8,843 nt of DNA, from assembly GCA_937957985.1 (NCBI GenBank), contig CALGOH010000175.1, forward strand, positions 1 to 8,843. The letters run 5' to 3'. The translations under genes and the position numbers were made by a program. Positions within the stretch are counted from its first letter, which is position 1, and the number at the start of each line of letters is the position of its first letter. This document shows, in pieces, positions 1 to 6,238 of the stretch. Below the pieces are notes generated by a model that searched no databases, was not told the DNA's origin, and was given only the letters and a program-made list of their open reading frames with translations. The stretch comes from an uncultured Verrucomicrobiae bacterium. Lineage in GTDB: Bacteria > Verrucomicrobiota > Verrucomicrobiia > Verrucomicrobiales > Akkermansiaceae.

Positions 1-2
1 AG

Positions 3-560
3 GAATTCCTGGGCGAGAACCGGAATGAACTTCTTTCCGGCACCGAGCATCTGGTCGAGGTGCTGGCAGGCGAGTCGCGCTTCGGTAAAGTCACGGTGCC
101 TCCTGGCTTCGGTCTGGTTCCTTTCGTCAACAAGCTCCGGACATCTTCGGTCGATCCGGCGATGCCGGCCCTGGTGCGCCGGTCGCTCGAGTTCCGCGAG
201 GCGACCGTCTTCGAGTATCTCGTCCGGTGCCGGACTGCCAACGAGTTGTTCGGAGACGACATCGTCATTGAATCGGTGATCGTTTGGAGAGATGGACGGG
301 TGTCCCTGGCGATCAGCCAGCCCCAGTATCATGGCGAGCCCGCCGGGATGCGCGACATCGAGCGCTACTTCCTCGAAGCAGGCTGGGACCGGCTGCGGGA
401 ACCGGGTGGTCACGTTGTCTTCCATCATTCCGCATTCGGAGTCATCGCCGTCGATGCCGCGCCGCGAAACTGCTACCTGAATGCCGGCGGGCTTCAGCCC
501 TTCGACGTGATCCTTTGTGAGCCTGACGAGGCACTTTCCCGGCATCTCGGGATTGGCTGA
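3..560 (+). CDS. Kinase-like protein resembling phage 'polyvalent protein' kinase domains (5' end outside window)
   Basis: The frame is open from the left edge to TGA at 558-560, giving 185 residues of a longer protein; a GTG at 60 is not a convincing start because similar sequence continues upstream of it. Numbering from the first full codon, I see G-T-E-H (13-16), a lysine in FGKVTVPPGFG (K29), NELFGDD (80-86), ISQP (104-107) and DAAPRN (151-156). This order recalls the 'GxEHxVY...VIKxTxP...NxLFGDD...SQP...DAHPGN' pattern I know from the kinase-like domain of phage/plasmid polyvalent proteins. On that reading K29 would be the nucleotide-binding lysine, and D151/N156 the catalytic-loop Asp and metal-binding Asn, with the usual His replaced. 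The family assignment is from memory. Activity is unproven, since the Asp of a DFG-type motif is not clear. It precedes recF by 28 bp on the same strand, so co-transcription is likely. Confidence 0.55.
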   Translation, partial: EFLGENRNELLSGTEHLVEVLAGESRFGKVTVPPGFGLVPFVNKLRTSSVDPAMPALVRRSLEFREATVFEYLVRCRTANELFGDDIVIESVIVWRDGRVSLAISQPQYHGEPAGMRDIERYFLEAGWDRLREPGGHVVFHHSAFGVIAVDAAPRNCYLNAGGLQPFDVILCEPDEALSRHLGIG

Positions 561-588
561 CGGCCGGGAACCTTCAAGCTTTCTCCAG

Positions 589-1659
589 ATGCTGCGAACC
601 CTGCGAGCCGTCGATTTCCGGTGCTTCGAGACACTGTCCCTGGAAGTTCCGGAGACCGGTGCGGTCTTCACCGGACGCAATGCGCAGGGGAAGACCTCGG
701 TGCTGGAGGCGGTGTGCCTGCTGGTGCGGCTGCACTCCCCGCGGACGTCGCGGATGGCGACGCTGGCGCGGGTCGGGGGCGAGGGCGGATTCGGAATCGC
801 CGGGGAAGCGTGGGGCGACGAGCGCCGGATCGACTGGCGGTCGAGGCAGCCGATGGGTTTCCGCGTCGATGGCGAGGTGCGCGAGACCCAGGGAGCCTAC
901 CTGGAGGATGGCGGGCTGCTGGTGTGGATGGGGAACGACGACATCGACCTGATCCGCGGCGGCGGCGAGGGACGGCGTCGCTACCTGGATTTCATGGGCT
1001 CCCAGGTCGCGCCGGACTACCGCCGCGCCCTGGCCCGCTACCGCCGCGCGTTGAAGGCCCGCAATTTCCTGCTCAAGGACCCGGCGCCCCGGGATGCGGA
1101 GATCCGTTCGTACGAAGGAGTGATGATCGAGGCGGCCGCGGTGCTGCGTCCGATCCGCTCGGCGCTCGCCGAGCAGTTGGCGCCGGCGGTCGCCGAGCGA
1201 CAGGAGCTGATCGCGGGTCATCCGGAGAAGCTCGAGTTGGAATACCGGGCGGCGGGCGGGATGGACCTCGCCGCCGCCTTCGATCAGGCACGCGACCGCG
1301 AACGGCGGCAGCGACGGAGCCTTGTCGGTCCCCATCGCGACGAGTTGGTGTTCCGCCTCAACGGCCTCGATGCGGCGACCTTCGCCAGCGAGGGCCAGCA
1401 GCGGACCCTCGCGCTCGCCCTGAAGCTGGCGCAGGGGAAGGTCCTCGCGGACCGTCGCGGTTCGCAGCCGATCTGGTTGATCGACGACATCTTCGGCGAA
1501 CTCGACGTCGTTCGGCGCAACGCGGTGATGCGGGCGCTTCCGGCCGATGCCCAGCGGTGGATCACCACCACGCATCTCGATTGGCTTGAGGCGTCGCCCG
1601 AAATCGCCGGCCTCAAGCGCTTCACGGTGAGCGGGGGCCGGGTGATCGCGGACGGTTGA
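589..1659 (+). CDS. recF: DNA replication/repair protein RecF
   Basis: RecF is an SMC/ABC-like ATPase that, with RecO and RecR, helps load RecA at single-strand gaps in the cytoplasm. The 356-residue product has all the hallmarks: Walker A GRNAQGKTS (29-37), the DIDLIRGGGEGRRRYLD block (118-134), GPHRDEL (247-253), the ABC signature SEGQQRT (267-273), and Walker B IWLIDDIFGELD (295-306). Length fits the family (about 360). I chose ATG 589 because MLRTLRAVDFRCF aligns with the usual RecF start; an in-frame GTG at 517 would add 24 unfamiliar residues and overlap the upstream gene. No Shine-Dalgarno precedes ATG 589. Unlike the classic dnaA-dnaN-recF-gyrB cluster, the upstream neighbour is a kinase-like protein and the downstream gene is convergent. 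No terminator with a T-tract follows, though the first arm of the repeat at 1664 could form a hairpin just past the stop. The assignment is secure. Confidence 0.96.
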   Translation: MLRTLRAVDFRCFETLSLEVPETGAVFTGRNAQGKTSVLEAVCLLVRLHSPRTSRMATLARVGGEGGFGIAGEAWGDERRIDWRSRQPMGFRVDGEVRETQGAYLEDGGLLVWMGNDDIDLIRGGGEGRRRYLDFMGSQVAPDYRRALARYRRALKARNFLLKDPAPRDAEIRSYEGVMIEAAAVLRPIRSALAEQLAPAVAERQELIAGHPEKLELEYRAAGGMDLAAAFDQARDRERRQRRSLVGPHRDELVFRLNGLDAATFASEGQQRTLALALKLAQGKVLADRRGSQPIWLIDDIFGELDVVRRNAVMRALPADAQRWITTTHLDWLEASPEIAGLKRFTVSGGRVIADG

Positions 1660-1663
1660 GGGA

Positions 1664-1827
1664 TTTGGAGTGCGGAGGCTTTCCTCCGCTTTCGAGCGAC
1701 TCTTGAAGACCATAGGAATCGGCCGGCCCGGCGGAACCGGTGAACAGCCCGGCGATGCGGTGCGGAACGCGTTCGGGGCTGCCATCCAGGGCAGGGCGAA
1801 AGCGGAGGCAAGCCTCCGCACTCCAAA
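1664..1827. repeat. REP/MITE-like element with 31-bp inverted-repeat ends
   Basis: Positions 1664-1694 and 1797-1827 are inverted copies of each other over 31 bp with one mismatch (TTT versus TTG in the middle). Each arm begins TTTGGAGTGCGGAGG and contains its own hairpin, GCGGAGG-loop-CCTCCGC. The 102-bp interior is GC-rich and has no convincing coding frame. Paired arms that are themselves palindromic are typical of REP/BIME elements or small non-autonomous transposon derivatives. No target-site duplication is obvious at the edges. It fills the gap between the convergent recF and oxidoreductase genes. I recall similar GGAGTGCGGAGGC sequences as dispersed repeats in Verrucomicrobia, but this was not checked. 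Confidence 0.75.
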
Positions 1828-1855
1828 AAAGAGGGCGGGCATCGCTGCCCGCCCT
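1825..1855 (-). terminator. Intrinsic terminator of the Gfo/Idh/MocA gene
   Basis: The strands pair perfectly as a 10-bp stem (AGGGCGGGCA with TGCCCGCCCT, 1832-1841 and 1846-1855) around a 4-base loop. Read on the minus strand, the hairpin lies 21 bp past the oxidoreductase stop codon and is followed by TCTTTTTT, a standard Rho-independent terminator. The T-tract overlaps the outer edge of the inverted-repeat element, whose terminal AAA (plus strand) supplies half of it. Confidence 0.88.
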
Positions 1856-1876
1856 TCGGTGAATGGATGCCGGGGA

Positions 1877-3142
1877 TCAGGCCTCGCCGGGCACCGGCGG
1901 GGCTTCCTCGGGGAGCTCGATCTCGCCCTTCTCGAAGGCAAGCGCGTTCGGCGTGCAGGCGTAGTTGTAGAACGGCGATTTCTCGTTCTCCATCACGTCC
2001 ACCCAGCGGATCAACTGGCCGGTGTAGGCGGACATGCGGCCCATGATGGCGACCATGGTCGACTCCGCGATCTGGCGCGCCTCGTTGAGCGGCTCGCCCG
2101 CGATGATGCTCTTGATCATGGCCACGTGCTCCTGCGTCTGGCCGTTGCCGGACTCGAGCTTGATCTCGGGGACATCGACTTCCTTGCCGGTGATCTTTCC
2201 GCCGCCCTGGCACGAGCCGATGGTGCCGGTGAACATCTCGCCGACCCGCGAGTAGGTGCCCGCGATCTGCCGGCACTGGCTGTGGATGTGGACGTCGTCG
2301 CCGAAGTCGAGGTCGACGCTGAAGAAGTCGAACTGGTTGCCGGTCTCGCGGCGGGCGCGGCCGCCGAAGCCAAGGGCGGAGACCGGGAGCCTGCCGAGGA
2401 ACCAGAGCGCGACGTCGATGTTGTGAACGTGCTGCTCGACGATGTGGTCGCCGGACATCTCGTAGAAGTTGAGCCAGTTGCGCGCCATGTAGTCGGCGGC
2501 GCTTTCGCCATCGGCCCGGCGCTTGATCCACGGGATGCGGCCGTTCCACTGGATGACGCCGCCCTTGATCTCGCCGATCGCGCCGGCATCGATGCGGGCC
2601 TTGTTCATCTGGTAGTTCGCCGAGTGGCGGCGCTGGGTCCCGGTGACGATCGCCAGGCCCTTCTCCTTGGCCTTCTCGCCGGTGGCGATCACCGAGCGGA
2701 CGCCGACCGGATCGACCGCCACGGGTTTCTCGATGAAGGCGTGCTTGCCGGCCTCGATGGTCGCGGCGAGGTGGAGCGGACGGAAGTTCGGGGGCGTCGC
2801 CATCAGGACGAAGTCGCAATCGCTCTCGATGACCTTCTGGTAGCCGTCGTATCCGCCGAAGCATTTCTCGGCCGGGACGCCGTGCTGTTTTCCGGCCTGG
2901 AGCGCCTTGTCCTGGAAGGCGTCGGCGGTGGCGACGATCTGGCCCTCGATGCCGAGGATCTTGCAGGCCTCGAGCCAGTTCTTGATGGCGCCGTTTCCGC
3001 GTCCGCCGCAGCCGATCAGGCCCGCCTTCAGCTTCTTGGTGCCGGAGTTGATGTTGGCCGCCATCGCCGGGCCCGCCGCGAGGGCGGCACCGGCCAGCGA
3101 GGTGGTTTCGAGAAAGGAACGGCGGGTGCAGGGATCGGTCAT
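1877..3142 (-). CDS. Tat-exported Gfo/Idh/MocA family oxidoreductase
   Basis: This is an NAD(P)-dependent oxidoreductase of the Gfo/Idh/MocA family, which acts on sugars, inositols and their derivatives; the substrate cannot be told from sequence. The 421-residue protein opens with a twin-arginine signal (RRSFLETTSLAGAALAAG, residues 7-24), so it is probably exported folded. The Rossmann motif GLIGCGGRG is at 41-49, with D74 at the end of the second strand (suggesting NAD rather than NADP). The family EKP is at 138-140, GTQRR at 168-172, and the substrate-side SGDHIVEQHVHNIDVALW at 230-247, which holds the likely catalytic histidines. ATG 3142 is chosen because it places the Tat motif at the N-terminus. 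No Shine-Dalgarno is seen. It is transcribed alone: the next gene upstream is a tRNA 318 bp away, and a terminator follows. Many paralogues of this exported type are common in Planctomycetes and Verrucomicrobia. Confidence 0.92.
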   Translation of the reverse strand: MTDPCTRRSFLETTSLAGAALAAGPAMAANINSGTKKLKAGLIGCGGRGNGAIKNWLEACKILGIEGQIVATADAFQDKALQAGKQHGVPAEKCFGGYDGYQKVIESDCDFVLMATPPNFRPLHLAATIEAGKHAFIEKPVAVDPVGVRSVIATGEKAKEKGLAIVTGTQRRHSANYQMNKARIDAGAIGEIKGGVIQWNGRIPWIKRRADGESAADYMARNWLNFYEMSGDHIVEQHVHNIDVALWFLGRLPVSALGFGGRARRETGNQFDFFSVDLDFGDDVHIHSQCRQIAGTYSRVGEMFTGTIGSCQGGGKITGKEVDVPEIKLESGNGQTQEHVAMIKSIIAGEPLNEARQIAESTMVAIMGRMSAYTGQLIRWVDVMENEKSPFYNYACTPNALAFEKGEIELPEEAPPVPGEA

Positions 3143-3168
3143 GATGTTGGTGGGCTTGGTTGGTTGAA

Positions 3169-3183
3169 AACGACTTGGTCGTT
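3169..3183. promoter_or_regulatory. Short dyad upstream of the oxidoreductase gene
   Basis: AACGAC-TTG-GTCGTT is a perfect 6-bp inverted repeat centred about 34 bp upstream of the ATG at 3142. Its position would suit an operator or a 5'-leader hairpin. A dyad this short can also occur by chance, and no clear -35/-10 pair is visible around it. Confidence 0.25.
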
Positions 3184-3289
3184 AGCCTCTTTTACGGCCA
3201 CTGCCGAGGAATATTGCGCCGGGATTGCGCGAAACCGCCGGGGGCGGTGTCGGGCGCTCGGGCCGCATCAAGTTGCGGTGCGCCTGGGT

Positions 3290-3307
3290 GAGGTGGTGGC
3301 TCGAGAC
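3290..3307 (-). repeat. 18-bp direct repeat copying the 3' end of tRNA-Phe
   Basis: GAGGTGGTGGCTCGAGAC occurs here and again at 3457-3474. In the second copy it spans the last T-stem bases, the 3' acceptor strand, the discriminator, CCA and four flanking bases of the tRNA gene. The rest of a tRNA is not present at 3308-3380. It could be the remnant of a duplicated tRNA gene or an att-like repeat. Confidence 0.7.
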
Positions 3308-3460
3308 CCACCTTCGCCAAGGCTCCGGCGCGGCAGGCGGGATCTTGCCCGGATGGCACCAACGAAGGGAGGTGGCGATTCCTTCCGCCCGGTCCGGCGC
3401 GCGTGTCGGCGGCTGGCGTTTGCTCGAAGCCGCCGGAGGTGGCGAACTCAAGAGGAGAGG

Positions 3461-3536
3461 TGGTGGCTCGAGACGGGATCGAACCGCCGACACGCGGATT
3501 TTCAATCCGCTGCTCTACCAACTGAGCTATCGAGCC
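3461..3536 (-). tRNA. tRNA-Phe (anticodon GAA)
   Basis: On the minus strand the 76 bases fold as a complete cloverleaf. The acceptor GGCTCGA (3530-3536) pairs with TCGAGCC (3465-3471). The D-stem is GCTC/GAGC. The anticodon stem is GCGGA/TCCGC around loop TTGAAAA. The T-stem is GGCGG/CCGTC with one G-U pair around TTCGATC. The anticodon GAA is at 3501-3503. The discriminator is A (3464) and CCA is encoded at 3461-3463. It lies 90 bp downstream of the M28 gene on the same strand, with a candidate promoter of its own in the gap. Confidence 0.97.
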
Positions 3537-3560
3537 TGATGACCTCGGAAGGTGGGCGGG

Positions 3561-3590
3561 GATTTAGGGAGGGTCGCCCGGGTTTGACAA
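3561..3590 (-). promoter_or_regulatory. Candidate promoter of tRNA-Phe
   Basis: On the minus strand TTGTCA (3585-3590, one mismatch to TTGACA) is followed after 18 bp by TAAATC (3561-3566, a weak -10). Transcription would start some 18 bp ahead of the mature tRNA. Only the -35 is strong, so the call is tentative. Confidence 0.4.
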
Positions 3591-3626
3591 CGGAAAAATG
3601 CGGGGAATTGAACGGTCGTTTTTGGG

Positions 3627-4613
3627 TCACGAACCTTCGTCCGCCGGGACCTCGGCGAGGAAGTCGAGGGTCATGCGACCGACCTTCTCCAGCATGCCCG
3701 CATCGACCTTGTCGAGGGTGTCCTCGGGGGTGTGCCAGTATTCCATCTGGCCGAACTTGCCGATGATGTGGAGGCAGGGGATGCCGGCGTTCTGCAGGGG
3801 CACGTGGTCGTCGAGGATGGGGAAGGGGGACATCTCGAAGGGCTTGGCGAAGGACTGGCGCTCGGCACAACGCTTGATGGTCGCCGCGAAGTGCTCCGGA
3901 GCCTCGGGGCTGAACAGCAGGTCGTGGTTCGGGTCGCCGACGATGTCGAGAATGATGCCGGCGGCGGGCCAACTGCTGCGCCGGGCGAGGGCGTGCGCGA
4001 AATACTTCGAGCCGTAGAGGCCGTCGGTCGCGGTGATGCCGGGGCGGAAGGCCTCCTCACCGTCGAAGAAGACGATCTCGATGCCGGCGGCGGATGCCTC
4101 GTCGGTGGAGAGCACCCGGGCCATTTCGAGGAGGATGCCGGTCGATGATCCGCCGTCGTTGGCGCCGACGAAGGGCTTGGAGAGGATCTTCGAATCGATG
4201 TGGCCGCCGACGATCCAGGGGCGCGACTCCGGAAGTCCGGGGGCGGACTCGTGGCGGGCGAGCAGGTTGGTGAAGGTGACGGGACCGTCCGGCGTCGCCG
4301 CCTTGAAGGTCTGGCGCGAGCACTTCCAGCCATAGCCGGTGAGGGTCGCCTCGAGGTAGTCGAGGGTCTTCGCCAGGCCCTCGCTGGCCGGCGGGCGGGG
4401 ACCGAAGCGGAGGATGTCCTCGATGTGCGCGTAGGCGCGCTGACCGGAGAAGGAATCGGAGAGCCCGGGCGAGATCGTCCGGATTGCGAGTGGCTCGGGT
4501 GCCCCCGTGACGGAGGAGTCCTTGTCCCGATTGATGAAGAAGAACAGCGCGGCGACCGCCAGAAGGCAGGGCAGCAGGATGGCGACGGCTTTCTTCACGG
4601 CGGACACCAGCAC
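3627..4613 (-). CDS. M28-family zinc peptidase / glutaminyl-peptide cyclotransferase-like protein
   Basis: The 328-residue product has an N-terminal hydrophobic segment (about 8-27), a signal anchor or uncleaved signal, then an M28 domain facing the periplasm. Likely zinc ligands are D153 in VGANDGGSS, E187 in FFDGEEAF and H294 in WHTPED; H138 in GGHIDSK and D223 in ILDIVGD complete the M28 pattern, and E186 is the catalytic acid. GHIDSK, FFDGEEAF...TDGLYGSKYFA, DDHVPLQNAGIPCLHI and EYWHTPEDT recall animal and bacterial glutaminyl cyclases more than typical aminopeptidases, so N-terminal pyroglutamate formation is possible; an exopeptidase role cannot be excluded. The first ATG lies deep in the protein, so the start must be non-ATG. 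GTG 4613 directly abuts the parB stop (TAG then GTG); GTG codons at 4607 and 4598 are alternatives. This layout suggests translational coupling to parB. No Shine-Dalgarno is clear. Confidence 0.85.
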   Translation of the reverse strand: MLVSAVKKAVAILLPCLLAVAALFFFINRDKDSSVTGAPEPLAIRTISPGLSDSFSGQRAYAHIEDILRFGPRPPASEGLAKTLDYLEATLTGYGWKCSRQTFKAATPDGPVTFTNLLARHESAPGLPESRPWIVGGHIDSKILSKPFVGANDGGSSTGILLEMARVLSTDEASAAGIEIVFFDGEEAFRPGITATDGLYGSKYFAHALARRSSWPAAGIILDIVGDPNHDLLFSPEAPEHFAATIKRCAERQSFAKPFEMSPFPILDDHVPLQNAGIPCLHIIGKFGQMEYWHTPEDTLDKVDAGMLEKVGRMTLDFLAEVPADEGS

Positions 4614-5504
4614 CTAGACTTCGCCGACGCCGAGCAGCTCGAGCAGGCGCTGCAGGTCGTCATCGCCGTAGTACTCCAATTCGATCCGGCCCTTGGTCGC
4701 GCCGTGGTGGATCCTGACGTGGGTGGCGAAGTGGTCGCGCAGGCGGTTCTGGATGGCCCGGATCTGGGCATCGGCTTCGCCGCCGGCGGACTTCCTGCGG
4801 CCTTTGCCGTCGCCGGAGCCGTCGGGCGAGGCCAACTCCCGGGCGAGCTTCTCGGCGGCCCGGACGGTGAGGGATTTCTTCAGGATTCGCCCGGAGGCGG
4901 CGAGCTGGGTGTCCTTGTCCTTGATCGAGAGGATGGCCTTGGCGTGGCCGACGCTCAGGCGTCCCTGGGCGACGAGGATCTGGACGTCCGGGTGGAGTTC
5001 GAGCAGGCGCATCGCGTTGGCGACGCTGGCTCGGGACTTGCCGACCCGGCCGGCGATTTCGTCCTGCTTCATCGAGAACTCCCGTGCGAGGCGGACGTAG
5101 CCGGCGGCCTCCTCGATCGCGTTCAGGTCCTCGCGCTGGAGATTCTCGATGAGGGCCATCTCGAGCACGTCGCGGTCGGACGCCTCGCGCTCGATGACCG
5201 GCACGGTGGCGAGGCCGATGGCCTTCGACGCGCGCCAGCGCCTTTCCCCGGCGATCAGTTCCAGCTTGCCATCGACGCGGCGCACGATGAGCGGCTGGAT
5301 GATGCCGTGCTGGCGGATCGATTCGACGAGCTCGTCGAGCGGCGTCTCGATGAAATGGGTGCGCGGCTGCAGCGGGCTGGGGACGACGGTGTCGATCGGA
5401 GCTTCGCGGACGCGGTCGGATCCGGAACCGTCATCGGCGGGAGTCGCATCACCCTGTTTGCGGATCAGTGCGCCAAGTCCTTTGCCGAGAGCCTGCTTTG
5501 CCAT
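4614..5504 (-). CDS. parB: Chromosome-partitioning protein ParB
   Basis: ParB is a CTP-dependent DNA clamp that loads at parS sites, spreads, and directs origin segregation with the ATPase ParA. The 296-residue protein has the N-terminal ParA-contact peptide ALGKGLGALI (5-14), QPR (46-48), the CTP-binding GERRWRA (86-92), ENLQREDLNAIEEA (120-133), a helix-turn-helix around 147-170, a charged Gly/Lys linker near 228-243, and a C-terminal dimerisation domain ending in the usual IELEYYGDDDLQRLLELL pattern. ATG 5504 is chosen because MAKQALGKGLGALI is the canonical ParB start; the open frame runs up to 5807 without family likeness. No Shine-Dalgarno is present. No parA lies next to it, since the upstream gene is divergent and unrelated, so ParA must be encoded elsewhere. 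No parS-like TGTTTCACGTGAAACA was found in the window. The M28 gene follows with zero spacing. Confidence 0.96.
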   Translation of the reverse strand: MAKQALGKGLGALIRKQGDATPADDGSGSDRVREAPIDTVVPSPLQPRTHFIETPLDELVESIRQHGIIQPLIVRRVDGKLELIAGERRWRASKAIGLATVPVIEREASDRDVLEMALIENLQREDLNAIEEAAGYVRLAREFSMKQDEIAGRVGKSRASVANAMRLLELHPDVQILVAQGRLSVGHAKAILSIKDKDTQLAASGRILKKSLTVRAAEKLARELASPDGSGDGKGRRKSAGGEADAQIRAIQNRLRDHFATHVRIHHGATKGRIELEYYGDDDLQRLLELLGVGEV

Positions 5505-5559
5505 GAGGCGATCAGATTGGCGGGGCGTCCGGGAGAAGCCAAGCGGATTTGATTTGGAA

Positions 5560-5565
5560 ATTGTA
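5560..5565 (-). promoter_or_regulatory. Possible -10 box of parB
   Basis: TACAAT (five of six to TATAAT) reads on the minus strand in the 121-bp gap between the divergent parB and secreted-protein genes, about 56 bp upstream of the parB ATG. The sequence 17 bp further upstream (GCACAC) is not a good -35, so this is weak evidence. Confidence 0.3.
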
Positions 5566-5625
5566 CGGTGGTGCGACGGGTGGTGTGCTTGACGTGGCGG
5601 ATGGGCAGGGTGAGCATTCGCGCCG

Positions 5626-6216
5626 ATGAGATGGTTGTTCTCCATCGGATTGATCGTGACCGTGATGACGGCCCGCGCGCAGACGGTCGCGCCGCACGAG
5701 GTCACGGCCTCGGCCGTCGCCGCGGTCGAGGCGCTCGGCAAGCGCGTCGTGCTGGGTGACCACAAGGCGGCGATCGACAGCATGTATCCGCAGTGGAAGA
5801 AGCGCATGGCGAAGCGCTACGGCGAGCTGGAGGAGCTCCAGAAGCAGCTCGAGGGGATCGGCGGCGAGATGGCGCGCAACGGGGTGAGCATCATTTCCTT
5901 CAAGACCGCCGGCGTTCCGAGGGTCTACGAGGTCTGGCCGGGCAAGAGTCCGGAAGGCGAGGAGGCCGAGCCGGTCTTCGACAAGTGGATGCTGCTGATC
6001 CCGACGGTGACGCAGTTCCGCATCATGCAGGGAGATCCGCCCGAGGCGCATGTGATCAACAGCCACGGCTTCCAGGTCGCGATCTCCGACAAGGGTGAGA
6101 ACGCGTGGTCCTTCATCAACGGCTCCGATGTCACCGTCGCCGACCTGCGGTCGCTCTTCGCCAGCCTTCCCGCGAACATGGAGCTGCCGGCGGTGAAGCG
6201 TGAAGTGGCCGAGTGA
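5626..6216 (+). CDS. Small secreted protein of unknown function
   Basis: I do not recognise this family. The 196-residue product starts with a signal peptide (MRWLFSIGLIVTVMTARA, probable cleavage after residue 18 before QT), so it is exported. The mature part begins with an Ala-rich helix (about 24-42), then a Lys/Glu-rich, probably helical stretch (about 55-83). A mixed beta-like part follows with SFKTAGVPRVYEVWPG (91-106) and FDKWMLLIPTVTQFRIM (118-134). A C-terminal block GENAWSFINGSDVTVADLRS (157-176) leads to LFASLPANMELP. The 'W-x-F-I-x-G' block followed by 'LP' looks like a conserved domain of small exported proteins rather than noise. There is no cysteine, lipobox or enzyme motif. 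It is divergent from parB and lies 22 bp upstream of the SET-domain gene, so the two are probably co-transcribed, although one is exported and the other looks cytoplasmic. Confidence 0.8.
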   Translation: MRWLFSIGLIVTVMTARAQTVAPHEVTASAVAAVEALGKRVVLGDHKAAIDSMYPQWKKRMAKRYGELEELQKQLEGIGGEMARNGVSIISFKTAGVPRVYEVWPGKSPEGEEAEPVFDKWMLLIPTVTQFRIMQGDPPEAHVINSHGFQVAISDKGENAWSFINGSDVTVADLRSLFASLPANMELPAVKREVAE

Positions 6217-6238
6217 GGCGATCCATTTCCGAGAAACG

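Larger units (their letters stand above)
3143..3460. other. Intergenic region without protein genes
   Basis: About 318 bp between the oxidoreductase start and the tRNA 3' end. Open frames here are short, start poorly and look like no family I know. It holds the dyad at 3169-3183, an 18-bp copy of the tRNA 3' end at 3290-3307, a repeated GGAGGTGGCGA at 3368-3378 and 3435-3445, and a perfect 8-bp-stem hairpin at 3407-3435 with a 13-base loop. The hairpin lies 26 bp past the tRNA and could help end its transcript, but it lacks a T-tract. Confidence 0.6.

Noticed and set aside
1..10. Perfect 10-bp palindrome AGGAATTCCT at the left edge
   Set aside because: It lies inside a coding frame and contains an ordinary EcoRI site. 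Nothing around it suggests a function.
574..2864. Two long overlapping minus-strand frames across recF and the repeat element
   Set aside because: They read antisense to RecF or out of frame through the oxidoreductase. The Arg/Pro-rich composition is typical of shadow frames.
3308..3380. Possible second tRNA beside the 18-bp repeat
   Set aside because: Only the 3' acceptor/CCA portion is copied. No anticodon arm or D-arm can be folded on the minus strand.
1670..3766. Very long plus-strand open frame (698 codons) opposite the oxidoreductase gene
   Set aside because: Its composition is dominated by Ala/Gly/Asp/Arg with no domain, and it runs antisense to a clear Gfo/Idh/MocA gene and the tRNA. 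Long antisense frames are expected at this GC content.
3797..3810. CACGTG-containing sequences (also near 2122) as parS candidates
   Set aside because: Only the central hexamer fits. The flanks do not match TGTTTCACGTGAAACA, and both lie inside genes.
4200..5552. 450-codon plus-strand open frame opposite parB and the M28 gene
   Set aside because: It is the reverse image of two well-supported genes. The 'protein' has no recognisable motif and low complexity.
5505..5807. N-terminal extension of ParB by 101 residues
   Set aside because: The frame is open, but the canonical ParB start MAKQALGKGLGALI begins at 5504, and the extra part overlaps the divergent secreted-protein gene and has no family likeness.
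6200..6238. GTG start 13 codons upstream for the SET gene
   Set aside because: It would overlap the end of the secreted-protein gene, and the added residues are not SET-like. ATG 6239 gives a natural Lys-rich start.
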